Positions 45,703-57,268 of a DNA stretch of 64,000 nucleotides are shown here, in pieces (position 1 is the first letter of the stretch; each line of letters opens with the position of its first letter). The DNA is from Gordionus sp. m RMFG-2023. Lineage: Eukaryota > Nematomorpha > Gordioida > Chordodea > Parachordodidae. The position numbers and the translations under genes were made by a program. The notes under the pieces were generated by a model that searched no databases, was not told where the DNA came from, and worked only from the letters and a program-made list of their open reading frames with translations. Location: assembly GCF_954871325.1 (NCBI RefSeq), contig NC_088775.1, forward strand, positions 43,625,561 to 43,689,560. The letters run 5' to 3'.

Positions 45703-47331
45703 ATCTTTTATATCAATCTCTATCGATGACATTTTAAATTATATTGGAAAACTAGATTGTGTAGATTTCTAATTATTAATTTAAAGGATTAAGATTTTAG
45801 AATTAATTATAAATATATCTTAATAATTTTTATATGCATTTAATATTTAAAATCTCTCGTTTTAAGCCTATTTAGCAAGAAAAATATTGACTAATCCTGA
45901 AATTACAATAATAGATATCTATACCTTTATATAATCTATGAGAAAAATTGCTCTCATAATATTCTTTTTAATAAAATAGTGAATAATTAACGCCTGAAAA
46001 AAAAGTATAGCGCTTTATAACATGGTTCAAAGTTAATCCCAGTATCAATTTTAATGTGTAAAACATTTAAGAAATGATTTAAATTGGACAACTTTTATTA
46101 ATAAAATTTATGTTAATAATATTAAATTATAATTTTATAAACAAAAAATGAATAAAATAAAAAAATTTAGATTTATACCCCTAAAAATAATAAAAAAAAA
46201 TTTGGAAAGTTAAAAAAAATGATTATTAATCATATCCCTATCCCTAACCCTAACAATGAAGAAAAGAAAAAATCTCAACAAATTTGCCGTCTAGCTGGCA
46301 CCACTAAAAGTAAAATAAAATATCTTTTATAATTTTAGAATTTAAATAGTCACTTCACTTCCATATGGAATTTTTAAACTAAAAACAATAAATTTTTTAA
46401 ATAAGTATTTGCGATTCCGGATGCATTTTTTCAATTAAAATATGAATTTTTTTAAATATAATTTAATAATTTAGGCGAGCCATATTTTTCATAAATGTAG
46501 TGTTTTTTTAAGTCGTACTGTAATTCTGAGCGTTTTCCGTACCTTTGCATGTTGGCTAAAGATTTTTTGTCGCAGCAAAGTACATCCGCTGAGAGCGAGC
46601 GTGTCTTCTCAAGAGGGGTGGACACCGTAACAAAGAAAAGAAATCGCATGGCCTCCGAAACACTTAAACAGTGTTTATGTTTAAATTCATGGGATATGAA
46701 TATCATGAATAATAAATTTTATACATAATTTTTACATCTATATATATTGTTAAATTAAATTTTTTGTACATTAATAAATATATATAATTTAAATAAAAAT
46801 ATTTAAACTATAAATGTATCAAAAATTTAAGATGTTTTGAGCATAGTATTCTTGTTTCAGGCTGTTGTTTTTTATGAATACTGGAGAATATTAGTGTTTT
46901 AATATTATTTGACTTTAAATTTATAACTAAAATAGTTTTTGATATTAAGATTTAGAATTTTGAACACTTGAGAAAAATTACAAATTTGATACTGGGATTA
47001 ACTTTGAACCATGTTATAAAGCGCTATACTTTTTTTCAGGCGTTAATTATTCACTATTTTATTAAGAAGAATATTATGAGAGCAATTTTCCTCATAGATT
47101 ATATAAAGGTATAGATATCTTATCGTAATTTCAGGATTAGTCAATATTTTTCTTGCTAAATAGGCTTAAAACGAGAGATTTTAAATAATAAATGTATATA
47201 AAAATTATTAAGATATTTTTATAATTAATTCTAAAATCTTAATCCTTTAAATTAATATTTAGAAATCTACACAATCTAGTTTCCAATATAATTTAAAATG
47301 TCATCGATAGAGATTGATATAAAAGATATTG
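45703..47331. repeat. inverted repeat with ~350-bp arms
   Basis: The arms 45703-46049 and 46986-47331 are reverse complements with scattered differences. The outer tip of each arm encodes the same N-terminal start reading MSSIEIDIKD pointing outwards, so two gene starts diverge from the structure. The 0.94-kb loop holds an unrelated hAT tail (46475-46728). Confidence 0.88.
46475..46728 (+). pseudogene. Ac-like hAT dimerization tail in the inverted-repeat loop
   Basis: The plus strand reads MLAKDFLSQQSTSAESERVF, then SRGVDTVTKKRNRMASETLK, then CLCLNSWDMN and a stop. It is close in pattern to the tail of the 40652-44086 transposase (SERVFSKAVDFLTKKRNRM..CMCLNNWD), so it is probably a related element's 3' end, on the opposite strand. 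Confidence 0.75.
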
Positions 47332-47520
47332 GTGCAGATAATATATACAAAGTTATTTCTCTGTACAATGGTATGTAATTTCCTTCATGAGATATCGCAT
47401 AAAATTTATTCTCGAAAAAAAAAAAAAACAAGGTATAAATATCATTGTATGATGTGCCAAGTAACTTTTATCCTAACTAGTAACTTCAAAGATTTAAGAA
47501 TTTTATTATAAATTAAAATT
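47299..47520 (+). pseudogene. hAT N-terminal BED-finger fragment
   Basis: Starts MSSIEIDIKDIG at the right arm tip of the inverted repeat and later reads RYKYHCMMCQVTFILTSNFK, the first half of a BED-type finger, related to 14560-14760. It lies left of the long-unit array and has no downstream core. Confidence 0.6.
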
Positions 47521-47589
47521 ACAAGAAATATATTAGCATCTCATTTTATCACTTAAAAATTATTATGTACCTTACTACTCGTATATATA

Positions 47590-48440
47590 ATAACCATTTT
47601 TTGTCCCTTATCTATGATACATCCTCACTAATGTTTTAATTTAACATGTTTAGGATATATATTTTTAGCTATTTCCTTTAAAATAATTGAAAAAAATTCA
47701 AAAATAACGATTATGACAATTGTCACCTATATATGATACATCCTCACTGAATTTTTAATTTAACATGTTTAGAATATATATTTTTAGCTATTTCCTTTAA
47801 AAAAATTTGAAAAAGTTCAAAAATAGCGATTATGACAATTGTCACCTATATATGATACTTCCTCACTGAATTTTTAATTTAACATGTTTAGAATATATAT
47901 TTTTAGCTATTTCCTTTAAAAAAATTGAAAAAAGTTCAAAAATAACGATTATGGCAATTGTCACCTACCTATGATACATCCTCACTCAATTTTTAATTTA
48001 ACATGTTTAGAATATATATTTTTAGCTATTTCCTTTAAAAAAATTGAAAAAAGTTCAAAAATAACGATTATGACAATTGTCACCTATCTATGATACATCC
48101 TCATTGAATTTTTAATTTAACATGTTTTGAATATATAATTTTAGCTATTTCCTTTAAAAAAATTGAAAAAGTTCAAAAATAGCGATTATGACAATTGTCA
48201 CCTATCTATGATACATCCTCACTGAATTTTTAATTTAACATGTTTAGAATATATATTTTTAGCTATTTCCTTTAAAAAAACTCAAAAAGGCTTAAAAATG
48301 GCGATTATGACAATTGTCACTTATCTATGGTACATCTTCACTGAAATTTTGATTTAACATGTCTACAATATATATTTTTATCTATTTCATTTAAAAAAGT
48401 TCAAAAATAACCATCATAACAAATGGCTCTTTTCTATGGT
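47590..48440. repeat. right subterminal long-unit array
   Basis: About seven units of roughly 118 bp containing ATGACAATTGTCACCTATCT, GATACATCCTCACTGAATTT, TTAACATGTTTAGAATATAT and TAGCTATTTCCTTTAAA. They are inverse to the units at 38172-39260. The array resumes at 49270-49490 beyond a smaller inserted element. Confidence 0.88.
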
Positions 48441-48556
48441 GCATTTTCACTTAAAAATTTTAAAAAATAACTATGATGAATAGTTAATCCAGAGTATTAT
48501 AATTTAAAGAAGCTTTAAGTAACTTTCCCGCCTATAATATTAATATATACTAAATG

Positions 48557-49165
48557 TTATTTGACTTTTGGTCAAAAAAAATGATCTAGATATTGGGTTA
48601 AGGGTGAAAAAAAGCAACCCTAACTTTTAGTCGACTTTAAAAAAAAAGATCCATATTTTGGGTCGGATTGAATAAAACGACCCGATGTTTGAGTCTGAGT
48701 CAGAAAAACGACCCAAACTTTGAGTTGGAGTCGAAAAATACAACCCAAACTTCAAGTTTGAGTCGAAAAATACGACCCAAACTTCAAGTTTGAGTCGAAA
48801 AATACGACCCAAGTTTGAGTCGAAAAATACGACCCAAACTTCAAGTTTGAGTCGTAAAAAACGACCCATATTTTGGGTCGAAGTCGAAAAAAACGACCCA
48901 AATTTTTAGTCGGAGTCGTAAAAAACGACCCATATTTTGGGTCGAAGTCTAAAAAAACGACCCAAATATTTATACGGAGTCGTAAAAAACGACCCATATT
49001 TTGGGTCGAGGTCGTTTTTTTCGGCTTGGACTTGGGTCGGAGTCGAAAAAAACGACCCATATTTTGGGTCGAAGTCGAAAAAAACGACCCAAACATTGAG
49101 TCGGAGTCGAATAAAACGACCCGAGCTTTGGGTCGGGGTCGCGACTCGCGGCGTTTTAACAACAC
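48557..49165. mobile_element. small related hAT/foldback element in the right array
   Basis: Dense imperfect repeats of GTCGAAAAATACGACCCAAA and related words, each with GTCG..CGAC symmetry. The right end GCGTTTTAACAACAC (49165) is the same terminus as the 12-kb element, and the long-unit array continues on both sides. The left end near 48557 (GTTATTTGAC) and a target duplication are only weakly supported. Apparent open frames here are repeat translations, not genes. Confidence 0.6.
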
Positions 49166-49269
49166 TACCAACAAGATCATATTAACCTAATTTAAAAATA
49201 ATGGATATGAGTAATGTGATAATTTCAAAATATATATATTAAAATAATTTCAAAAGGGAGTTGAGAATT

Positions 49270-49490
49270 AGATATGTCACTTATCTATGGTACATATTCA
49301 CTGAAATTTTAATTTAACATGTTTACAATTTATTATTTTACCCTGTAAGTTCAAAAAAATTGAATAAAAAATTAAAAATGATAATTGTCACTTATCTATG
49401 GTAGATCTCCATTGAAATTTTAATTTAACATGTTTATAATATATATTTTACCCATTTGCTTTAAAAAATTTCACAAAATTTTAAAAATAA
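49270..49490. repeat. right long-unit array, outer remnant
   Basis: Two diverged units (TGTCACTTATCTATGGTA, TTTAACATGTTTA) that continue the 47590-48440 array beyond the small inserted element, followed by ATATTCGTCCTCTAGTC, the inverse of 38096-38112. Confidence 0.85.
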
Positions 49491-49559
49491 CGAACGATAT
49501 ACCTATTCGAAATATTCGTCCTCTAGTCTACTTAAGTTTACTACTCAAATGGAAAACTC

Positions 49560-49830
49560 ATGTTCTCGACTCAAATCGACTTGAGTGCATGACTCGAGTT
49601 GACTGGAGTTCACGACTTGAGTCGGCTTGAGTTCACGACCTGAGTCGACTTGAGTTCACGACTTTAGTTCACGATTTGAGTCGACTTGAGTTCACGACTT
49701 GAGTCGACTTGAGTTCACGACTTGAGTCGACTTGAGTTCACGACTTGAGTCGACTTGAGTTCACGACTTGAGTCGACTTGAGTTCACGACTTGAGTCGAC
49801 TTGAGTTCACGACTAATGACTTCAGACTCT
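49560..49830. repeat. right subterminal short array
   Basis: About eleven copies of GAGTTCACGACTTGAGTCGA plus CTT (22-23 bp), inverse to 37910-38060 and ending close to the right terminus. Confidence 0.88.
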
Positions 49831-49875
49831 GAGTCGGAGTCGGGTGAACTCGACTTTTTAACAACACTAATTCAA

Positions 49876-50559
49876 ACTATATATCTACCATTAAACAATT
49901 CTTTGCTTTTAGTATTTTCGATTCCAAGTAATTAATGAAGAAAATTATGAACTTCTTCATTTCTAAACGAAATAATACAAGTCTAAAATATATAAACAAT
50001 ATTTGTAATTATTTTGAAAAATATACTATTTAAATTTCTTCATTCAAATTTTTCTCAAATTTTGACCTTCCTTTTACCTTTATTCTCTAGAATATGATCG
50101 GGAATTCTTTTATTTTTCAAAATCAAACTCTGATTTCAGCGAGCTTTTTTTACTTTAGATTTAAATACAACTACAATAAAATGAGCATTTATTGTCCTTT
50201 CTTATATTTAGGCATATGTATATGTAGCTAATTAAATTTCCTGGTTCTTATTTTAAACATTTGTAGTAGTTTTGATATAAAATAATATCATTTTACATTC
50301 AAAATCACACGAACCTGGGGGATTAGTGTTATGTGGAAAGTGATTTCCGGGAGATAGAGTTTAACAAATCTGATCAAAGGATCGACGATCCTGAATTCGA
50401 TTTTGCAAATTGCCCGGATTTTCGTTAAATCCTGATCATGATCGATCATTTTGTTAATGAATCATCCTATCTTTTTTAAAATTTAATTTTTTCTTTTTCA
50501 TAAATATATAAATAAAATATAATTTCTTAAAAATAATATTAATTTATAAAAAACTTTGA
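49876..50559. other. AT-rich spacer
   Basis: Between two hAT elements. 50310-50460 is GC-richer with short palindromes (GATCATGATCGATC) and no coding pattern. Confidence 0.4.
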
Positions 50560-53200
50560 ACCTTTGCTCAAATAAACAAGAATATCTTCTAGTTCAATAT
50601 TGGCTAATAGCTCTCGTTCAATTGACATCAATAAAAATGCTTCTAATTTTTCTTGGCCTATATTAGCTCTCAACCTATTTTTTATAATTTATTTACTAAA
50701 TGTTCACTCGCAATTAACCTGCGTAAATGACAAAGTTAAAATGTATTCATATGAATAAATTAGTGTATGCACTTGTGTGCATAATGTATCTTTTAAGAAT
50801 TTCATACACGCATGTTAAACACTTGTTATATTTATTATCACACTCTGAGTTATTATCATACTCTATCTACTTCATTTGACTTCTCACTGGTGCATATGAT
50901 ATCATAGTCCGTTTCATTTAATTCTACTATTAAATCTTTGAATACACTGGCAAATGAACACAATTCGTTACGTAATTTAACACTCAATATATTTGCCAAT
51001 TATTCCAGTTTTTCCAAGGCCTTATCATAAATATTTTTACTATTTACTTATCAAAATGCCTTGGATGCAAATATTGCACATTAAAAATAAGCTACTATTC
51101 ACAAAAAACAGTTATGACATTCTATTTATAATTTGATCAGTTATAGGAAGAAATACTTCGACCCTATAAAGGTTAACCGATTCTTAAAGACGTTCATCTT
51201 GACCTTCGTCTCTATATATTCTCTTCGCTCGATTCTATTTTTTTACAGAGCATTTCGTACTCAGATACTCTCCGGAAGCTATAAATATGAAAATGTTTCA
51301 TTTAATAAAGAAGCCATTTTTATTGCTTTATTTTGAATCGATGTAATAGATATCGATGATACAGAAGACTTAGCATCTTCTATCATTTTCCATCTGATAA
51401 AATATTTAAATTTTTAGTTTAAAGATATAATGACATCAACATAAATTATCGATCAAAGACTGAACTTCTTATGAGGTTTTTGCCTCAAATGATTTATTAT
51501 ATTATAAATTGAAGTGCACTTATCCTTATTGGGAGCAAGCTCTCTTTACCATATATCCATCTAAGTATTTCACATGCCCATCACCTTGCCTCACCTATTT
51601 TTTGCAGCTCAACTTACTTTAACCAGATGAATTATTCTGTTTTACCCAAGCATCCATCCTTTTATATGATTTACCAAAGAAGTTGCTAGTCTGTTCAATA
51701 GTCCAAATAAATTTTTGCCTTCAATATTATCGCGTGAATTACATATACAGAGATTTAATATGTGACTCTAACACCAAGTATAAAAAACTACCTGGAGCCT
51801 CTAGTCTAATAAGAGCATGCAACCTAATAAATTCACCCCGCATTTTTGCATCACCCTCAAATGATTCTCTTATTATATTTCTCATTTGAATTCCATGTTT
51901 TAAAAGAATTCACACAAGATATCAAAAAATTCTTTTCCAGAAGAGTTTGTAACTTTTCAAAGTGCGAAAAGCCTTTCTGTTATTTTGTCATTATATATGT
52001 ATTGTAGGTAAATGGTAGCTTGATCATAAAAGCTAATGTCTTGATTAATATCCATTTGAAAACTAAACCGTTTGTTACCAATCTCCTTTTTTATTAAATT
52101 CCTGATTTGATCAGGAACAACATCAATAACTTTTTTAACAGTTGTTGTTTTTGACAACAAGGTTATGAGTGTACTTCTTCTCTTCGATTATGATTTGTCA
52201 GAGAATTTAAGCTTTTCTTTTCTATGTTTGCTCTTTCAAATAGCTTTCTCTAAATGATCTCTGAATATTTCATCATTTTTTGATATAATACGAATCATTT
52301 CCAGGAAATTTTCAAGATTCAAATTTTCATTTTTAAAGTTGCTATTAAATAGCATTTGATCCTCTGTAGGGTAGGTTTTATCTGTCTAAAAACTTTATTA
52401 TGTGGACATTGTTATAAATTTGTCGATTTTTTCCATTTAATATTTTAACACTAATTTAATTATCTAATGACTTGTTTTTTGATGCTCTGAGGTAGGCCTC
52501 GACTGCACCAATATGAACTCTTGAATTTTGTGCATTTTAATTACTAAATGCATATGCCGAAAATTTGTTGAGCTTGTTGTGAAAGTGTTTATCATACTGC
52601 AAATGCCAGGCAGATTGAGCAGTACACAGTTTTGGCTTTATTACATTAGTATTATTGTAATACATAAATATTCAATTAATTAATATTAAAAAGAAATAAT
52701 GAATTAAATTGATCAAACATTTATTTTATTAAAATTATTATACCTGGATTTTATTTAATTTCAATGAATTAAGAACAAGAAATACAACCATAAATGTTGG
52801 CTATATTAGTTCTACAATAAATCAATGTATAAAAATATAATATAATAATTAAACAAAACTTAACTTTCACTCTACTCAAACTCAAACGGTAGCGTTTTTG
52901 CTTCATTTGAAAAAAAAATTTGAAAAAGCACATGGTGATGATGTAAAGCGAACTTATTGATATTTTATGCATTAAAATATAGTAAACGACATAATTCTCA
53001 AGGAATGTGATATTCAAATAATATAGATATCATTAAAGAATAAATAATAAGAGAAAATTATGTGAACATATAAATATTTTTTTTTCTAATCGGTCTCTTT
53101 TTTTATATTTTCCTCTTATCGGCCTCAAAAATCGACATTTTCTAGCGGCCTCATGGACAAAATGCCCACCTGGTCTTATGGCCATTCCGCCCCTGTGTGG
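50560..53200 (-). mobile_element. decayed hAT (ZMYM1/DUF4371 branch)
   Basis: The minus strand carries a transposase relic: N-terminal QSAWHLQYDKHFHNKLNKFS and SRVHIGAVEAYLRASKNKSL near 52480-52620, then KTTTVKKVIDVVPDQIRNLI, KKEIGNKRFSFQMDINQDIS and DQATIYLQYIYNDKITER at 51957-52160, matching the K.T...I....R..I..EI......S..+D.T.D+S..+Q+++..RY pattern. The right terminus is CACAGGGGCGGAATGGCC (53181-53198, minus strand), with GGCC-type words inside it. The left terminus was not found. There are numerous stops. Confidence 0.7.
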
Positions 53201-53414
53201 CATTAGTAATATTATTATACAATATATATAGGCATATTCAAAGAATTATAGCTTTATTTTTCATTGTAATATATTATATAAGATGCCAATCAAAACTTTA
53301 AATAGTTGTGAATTGGTTATTATTTAATAATAATGATTTCGCGATATTAAATTATGATAAAAAATAATATATATCATTCTTGGGAATTATATGTTTTTTA
53401 ATAAATAAAATAAG

Positions 53415-53450
53415 AAATGAAATGAAATGAAATGAAATGAAATGAAATGA
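53415..53450. repeat. (GAAAT)n microsatellite
   Basis: Six or seven perfect GAAAT pentamers followed by a slightly altered one. Confidence 0.95.
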
Positions 53451-53989
53451 ATGATGAAATGTAATATCCTAATAAATTATTCTACTTGATTCAATGGAAT
53501 GTAAAAGAATAAGATATAATAAATAATAAGGTTTAAGAAATTGGTGCCGTTTTAGCGTGATTCATTAACTCCCCTTATCACATATCTCTGAGTTAAGAAA
53601 TCACTGTTATAGATTAACTCCCCCTTTGATAAATGGTGTTAGAGAGGGAGTTGATTAATAATAAATATCTTAATTACAATGTAAATTGATAGGGAGAGTT
53701 ATATGATCATGCAGTTTTTTTTTAATATTACTGAAATTCTTGTAAATTTAATTATTGATATTAAGTTTGATTTTCGGATTTAAATTTTAAATCGAATTTT
53801 AATTTTATTTATCTAATTTGTGAAAACATAATTCCTAATTCAAAGAGTAACATATTTTATTATTTTAATATAAAAATATTAAATAGTGAATCTCGATGGT
53901 ATCTATGATATTTATAATTACCTTAAATGCAAAACCTACCCAACCTCTTATATCGGCGATCATGGGTTAAAAAGAAACCTTAGAATCTA
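53451..53989. other. AT-rich spacer
   Basis: No gene. 53540-53660 has words such as TTAACTCCCC and GGGGAGTTAAT in both orientations, perhaps a small foldback remnant. Confidence 0.4.
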
Positions 53990-55415
53990 ATGTGCCAAGT
54001 TTTTCTTAGAGAATGACAAATTATACCATCACCTACATATTGCTGAAGTTATCTCACTCTTTAGCCAACAACAAAAACTTTTAGTCTCATTCCATGGAGG
54101 ATGTGAGACAAATCTCACAGAAATGTCATTATCAGGTCACTTTGGAATCAACCAGACATATGATAAACTAGTTGAAAGGTATATTTACACTATTTATAAC
54201 ATAATTTTATAAACTGGCTTAAGTATTGTTTCTAAATTTTTATGAATATCACAGATAAATTCCACAATTTGTAAGCAAGGATACAGTACTCAATATAAAA
54301 ATCTCTTTCAATTAATAGAATATTGTTTTAAAATATTGCTCAAATTTAGCCAGATATGACCCAAAAAGCTTGCAACACTTCTAAAATGTACTTTAAAAAC
54401 ATACATCAGGTAGTAAATATTGCTCAGTTTTAACCTGATATGACCCAAAAAGCTTGCACCACTTTTAAAAAGAATTTATAACTTTAAAAACTTATACATC
54501 AAGCAGTACCAATATACTCAATAGGAAAAATTTTATAAATTTATCCTTTAACAAATTTCTTTTAACATGCTAAAAACTTTAAAAAACAATATAGCATTTC
54601 ATTATGTCATTTAGATATTGGTGGCAAGGAATGCGGCAAGATATCATTGACTTTGTACAATCAGGCGATGTCTACAATTCCCGATTTTTCAGGAGAAAGT
54701 TTTATTTTTTAAAAATTGGAAAAATTTTATTTTTGATAAAGCTAAAATTCTAGGGTTGGAAATTAGAAAGGAGAATACTAAAATAAACCGTGTCAAGAGA
54801 AAGGGTATAATATATAAAATTATTTAATATATTTTTTTGGATACAGATATATTTGATGAAGATCCAATAATAGCTTTTAAAAGTATAGTGAGAGAAGAAG
54901 GATATATAGGTGTCATTGGCGTACGCAGCGGGGGGGGGACAAATCACCCCCCCCAAGCCAAAAAATGCAGATGCCGGATATATTTTTCAAAAATATAATT
55001 GTTTATATTAATTTATATTTGTTAATATTTATCTCATATTAAATATATATTTAATTACATTTATTTACTAAGTTATTTTATCAATTAATTTCGATTTCAA
55101 ATTTTCCGGCGTAATATATACTTATTATTTTCAAATTTTTAGTGCCGTAATTTATCTACCATTTTCAAATTTCTAGTCAAATAATAATTATTTCTGAAAC
55201 TTCTTGTCCAACAGGGAAAAAGAAATTGCAACCTTGTCCAACCAGATAGAGTCTCTGCCATCAAGCATTAACAGCTTTTAAGGAGTTAGAAGAGCCAAAT
55301 ATTTGCTATTAGAAATATCACAATGGCCTGAAAGAAATATTTCCTCAGAAGCAAGAAAATTATTGGATTCAATGCTTATTCCAAATTTTATTTCTCATTA
55401 GAATGTATTATTTAA

Positions 55416-56400
55416 TTGTACACTATAAGTATTACTTTTCAAAAACATGACATTGACTTGATTAAGAAGATGAGAATAGCGGAGAGCATTTTATCAGAAC
55501 TCAAGGAAATTTGGGATAATGTTAATGAAAAATTTCATATTTTATCGTTGAGTCAAAAGCAGAGCTATACGTGTTTAATATTTGTCTCCCTCGACTTGTA
55601 GCAAGGCAAGCTCATCTTTAAAACATTAATATAGGATCACTAGAAGAGTATATCTTAAATACAGATACATTTATAACCCAAATAAATGAATTTTTAATTC
55701 ATCATGTAGCACTTACTAATCTGAAATATTACTTCCACAAAAGCCTTCCCAACCTTTTTCAGATGGTGATAGAAAAAAAATATTTGTTAGATTTTTATTA
55801 TGAAGATGTTAAAGTATCTTATGATGCCTTACTAGCTGAATAAAGATTAACCATGGCTGATATAGTCCCAAAAAATGCTATGGATGCTCTGCATTATTTC
55901 AAACACATTTTAGATTAAATTCCCAATGTATTAAAAGGGTTTATAAACTCTTCCCTTTAGTAAACTAATGATAGAACATTCTCTTTTTTAAGAAGAATAA
56001 CAGAGGCCTGCAGAAGTACCACTTGCAGGGCACGGCCCGGCTTTTTTTAAAAAAAATTACCCGGCCCGGCTTTTTTTAAAATAAAAATTTCAGGCCCAGC
56101 CCGGATTTTTTTAAAATAAATTATATATATTTTTGATTTTTATAGCTAATAATAAAGATTTCAAATATAGGCTGTTTTAAAAAATACAGCCCGGTTTGGG
56201 TGTTTTTTTAAAATAATTCAGACCCGGCTTGGGTACTTTTTTAAAAAAATTTCGAACCCGGCCCGGGTATATTTAAAAAAATTAAAATACTGTCCGGCAC
56301 GGGGGCTGGGGCCTGCAGATCTCTGAAAAACATACCAAGAAGTACAACATCTGAAAGTAGATTAAAAGGTTTGGATCTTTTGAATATTCATAGGCAAGGA
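55416..56400 (+). pseudogene. DUF4371-type hAT transposase, C-terminal half
   Basis: Readings in order: IDLIKKMRIAESILSELKEI; a LPRLVARQAHLKNINIGSLE stretch, where members of this branch have LPR..SRQ..R.N....EEYYR; FHKSLPNLFQ; MDALHYFKHIL with IPNVLKG; and TFSFLRRIT just before the MITE. After it come RSTTSESRLKGLDLLNIHRQ, the end of the dimerization domain (usual form FS.LRR.K..LRST....RL..L.LL.IHR). Several stops lie inside. The N-terminal half is absent from this copy. Confidence 0.8.
56001..56325. mobile_element. hAT-type MITE, longer relative of 27169-27407
   Basis: Starts CAGAGGCCTGCAGAAGTACC and ends GGGGCCTGCAGATCTCTG, with repeated CGGCCCGG/CCCGGG words and AT tracts as in the 239-bp copy. 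No clear 8-bp duplication (AAGAATAA versus AAAAACAT). It interrupts the hAT dimerization motif exactly between TFSFLRRIT and RSTTSESRL, making it the youngest layer here. Confidence 0.85.
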
Positions 56401-56742
56401 TGAGATAATTTAAAAATTAGCTCAATCACAACGAAGATTGGATTTTACATTGTAAATATATAACATACATCAAAAAATTTACATTTCTATTTTGGGTCAT
56501 TTAAGTGATTCTTTACATATAATTTTTTTATAATTCACATTATTTTAAAATTGTGTATTAAATATAGTTATTATTCCTAATAAATTTATGCTTGATATTT
56601 TTAAAAAACATAAAAAAATTTATTATCCCCCCCCCAGACCAAATTCCTGCGTACGCGCCTGATAGGTGTACAAGACCATGGTAGTAATATTTTTTAAAAA
56701 TATGTTATTATTTAATTATCAAATTTAGATGACAAAATTATT

Positions 56743-57268
56743 GTGGAAGCAATAATACCAAAAAAAATTGGTGAACTTTTTCTGCCCAAAACAAGGAACT
56801 GGAAGGTATACCACTCTAAACGGTTCAATTTCAAAGTAATTGGATGTTATCCCAAGATAAAATGTGGTATATTAAAAGAGATTTTCACAATTGATCATAT
56901 TGTGGGTGATGGGAACTGTTTTTTTAGGTTAGTATCTTTATATAATGTTTAATTATTTACCATTATCAAATAGCCAGGATAATTATAATTACTTGGGGGA
57001 GGAATGCGTTCTTTTTATGAGGAGCGAAGATTTCAAATTGGAAATGATAAAATTTATAGGATATCCTGTAGAGGAATACCTAGTTAACAGAAATTTTATG
57101 GGAAACGGTGTCTGGCTCTGGGCAACAGAGGTGGAAATATTATCTATGGCCACATTGTTGCAAACAAATTTATTAATCTATACCCAATATAAGTGGGCTT
57201 ATTATTCGCCCATGAAATTTTTAATAATATTAAAATATTTAAAGAAAATATTTATTTATGAAATGTAA
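56743..57268 (+). pseudogene. OTU cysteine protease-like region
   Basis: Readings HIVGDGNCFFRLVSL (the OTU start motif GDGNCxFRxxS with the catalytic Cys), then LSNSQDNYNYLGEECVLFMR, EEYLVNRNFMGNGVWLWATE, VEILSMATLLQTNLLIY and KWAYYSP, which follow the OTU order (Y....M...G.W....E+...A.L....I.+......W..Y.P). The final catalytic His motif is not obvious before the stop. It is treated as part of the fossil element at 53990-57268. Confidence 0.7.

Larger units (their letters stand above)
37831..49867 (-). mobile_element. 12-kb hAT element with two-tier subterminal arrays
   Basis: The ends are GTGTTGTTAA (37831) and TTAACAACAC (to 49867), flanked by TAATTCTA (37823-37830) and TAATTCAA (49868-49875), an 8-bp duplication with one mismatch. 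Behind each end lie inverted matching zones: first a 22-23-bp array with GAGTCGACTT motifs, then a shared GACTAGAGGACGAATATT block, then arrays of about 115-bp units holding GACAATTGTC. A minus-strand five-exon hAT transposase (40652-44086) lies inside. Secondary insertions are a pogo-type fragment, a large inverted repeat, other hAT tails and a smaller related element (48557-49165). Confidence 0.8.
54914..56661 (+). mobile_element. hAT, GCGTACGC/poly-G family, copy with C-terminal half
   Basis: Ends CATTGGCGTACGCAG (54914) and CTGCGTACGCGCCTG (to 56661), with a perfect 8-bp duplication ATAGGTGT at 54906-54913 and 56662-56669. Poly-G and poly-C runs sit just inside both ends. The inside keeps the C-terminal part of a DUF4371-type transposase (55416-56400), split by a MITE (56001-56325). 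It is inserted in the integrase/OTU element and therefore younger than it. Confidence 0.92.
53990..57268 (+). mobile_element. fossil element with integrase-type zinc finger and OTU-like region
   Basis: Near 54050-54180 the plus strand reads HGGCETNLTEMSLSGHFGIN, then QTYDKLVERY. Near 54612-54690 it reads YWWQGMRQDIIDFVQSGDVY. These form the H2C2 zinc-binding outline of retroelement-type integrases, with a GT..AG interval of about 430 bp between them that may be an intron. After a hAT insertion (54914-56661) comes an OTU protease-like region. An integrase-type recombinase with host-like introns and an OTU partner suggests a Ginger-type DNA transposon, but a retroelement origin is not excluded. 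It is broken. No termini were found. Confidence 0.5.

Noticed and set aside
46233-46256. Telomere-like CCCTAA words
   Set aside because: Only about three imperfect units; too short to call an interstitial telomere.
48627-49190. Open frames of 80-142 codons on both strands
   Set aside because: They translate the GTCGAAAAA..CGACCC repeat array of a small element; the repeats alone explain the open frames.
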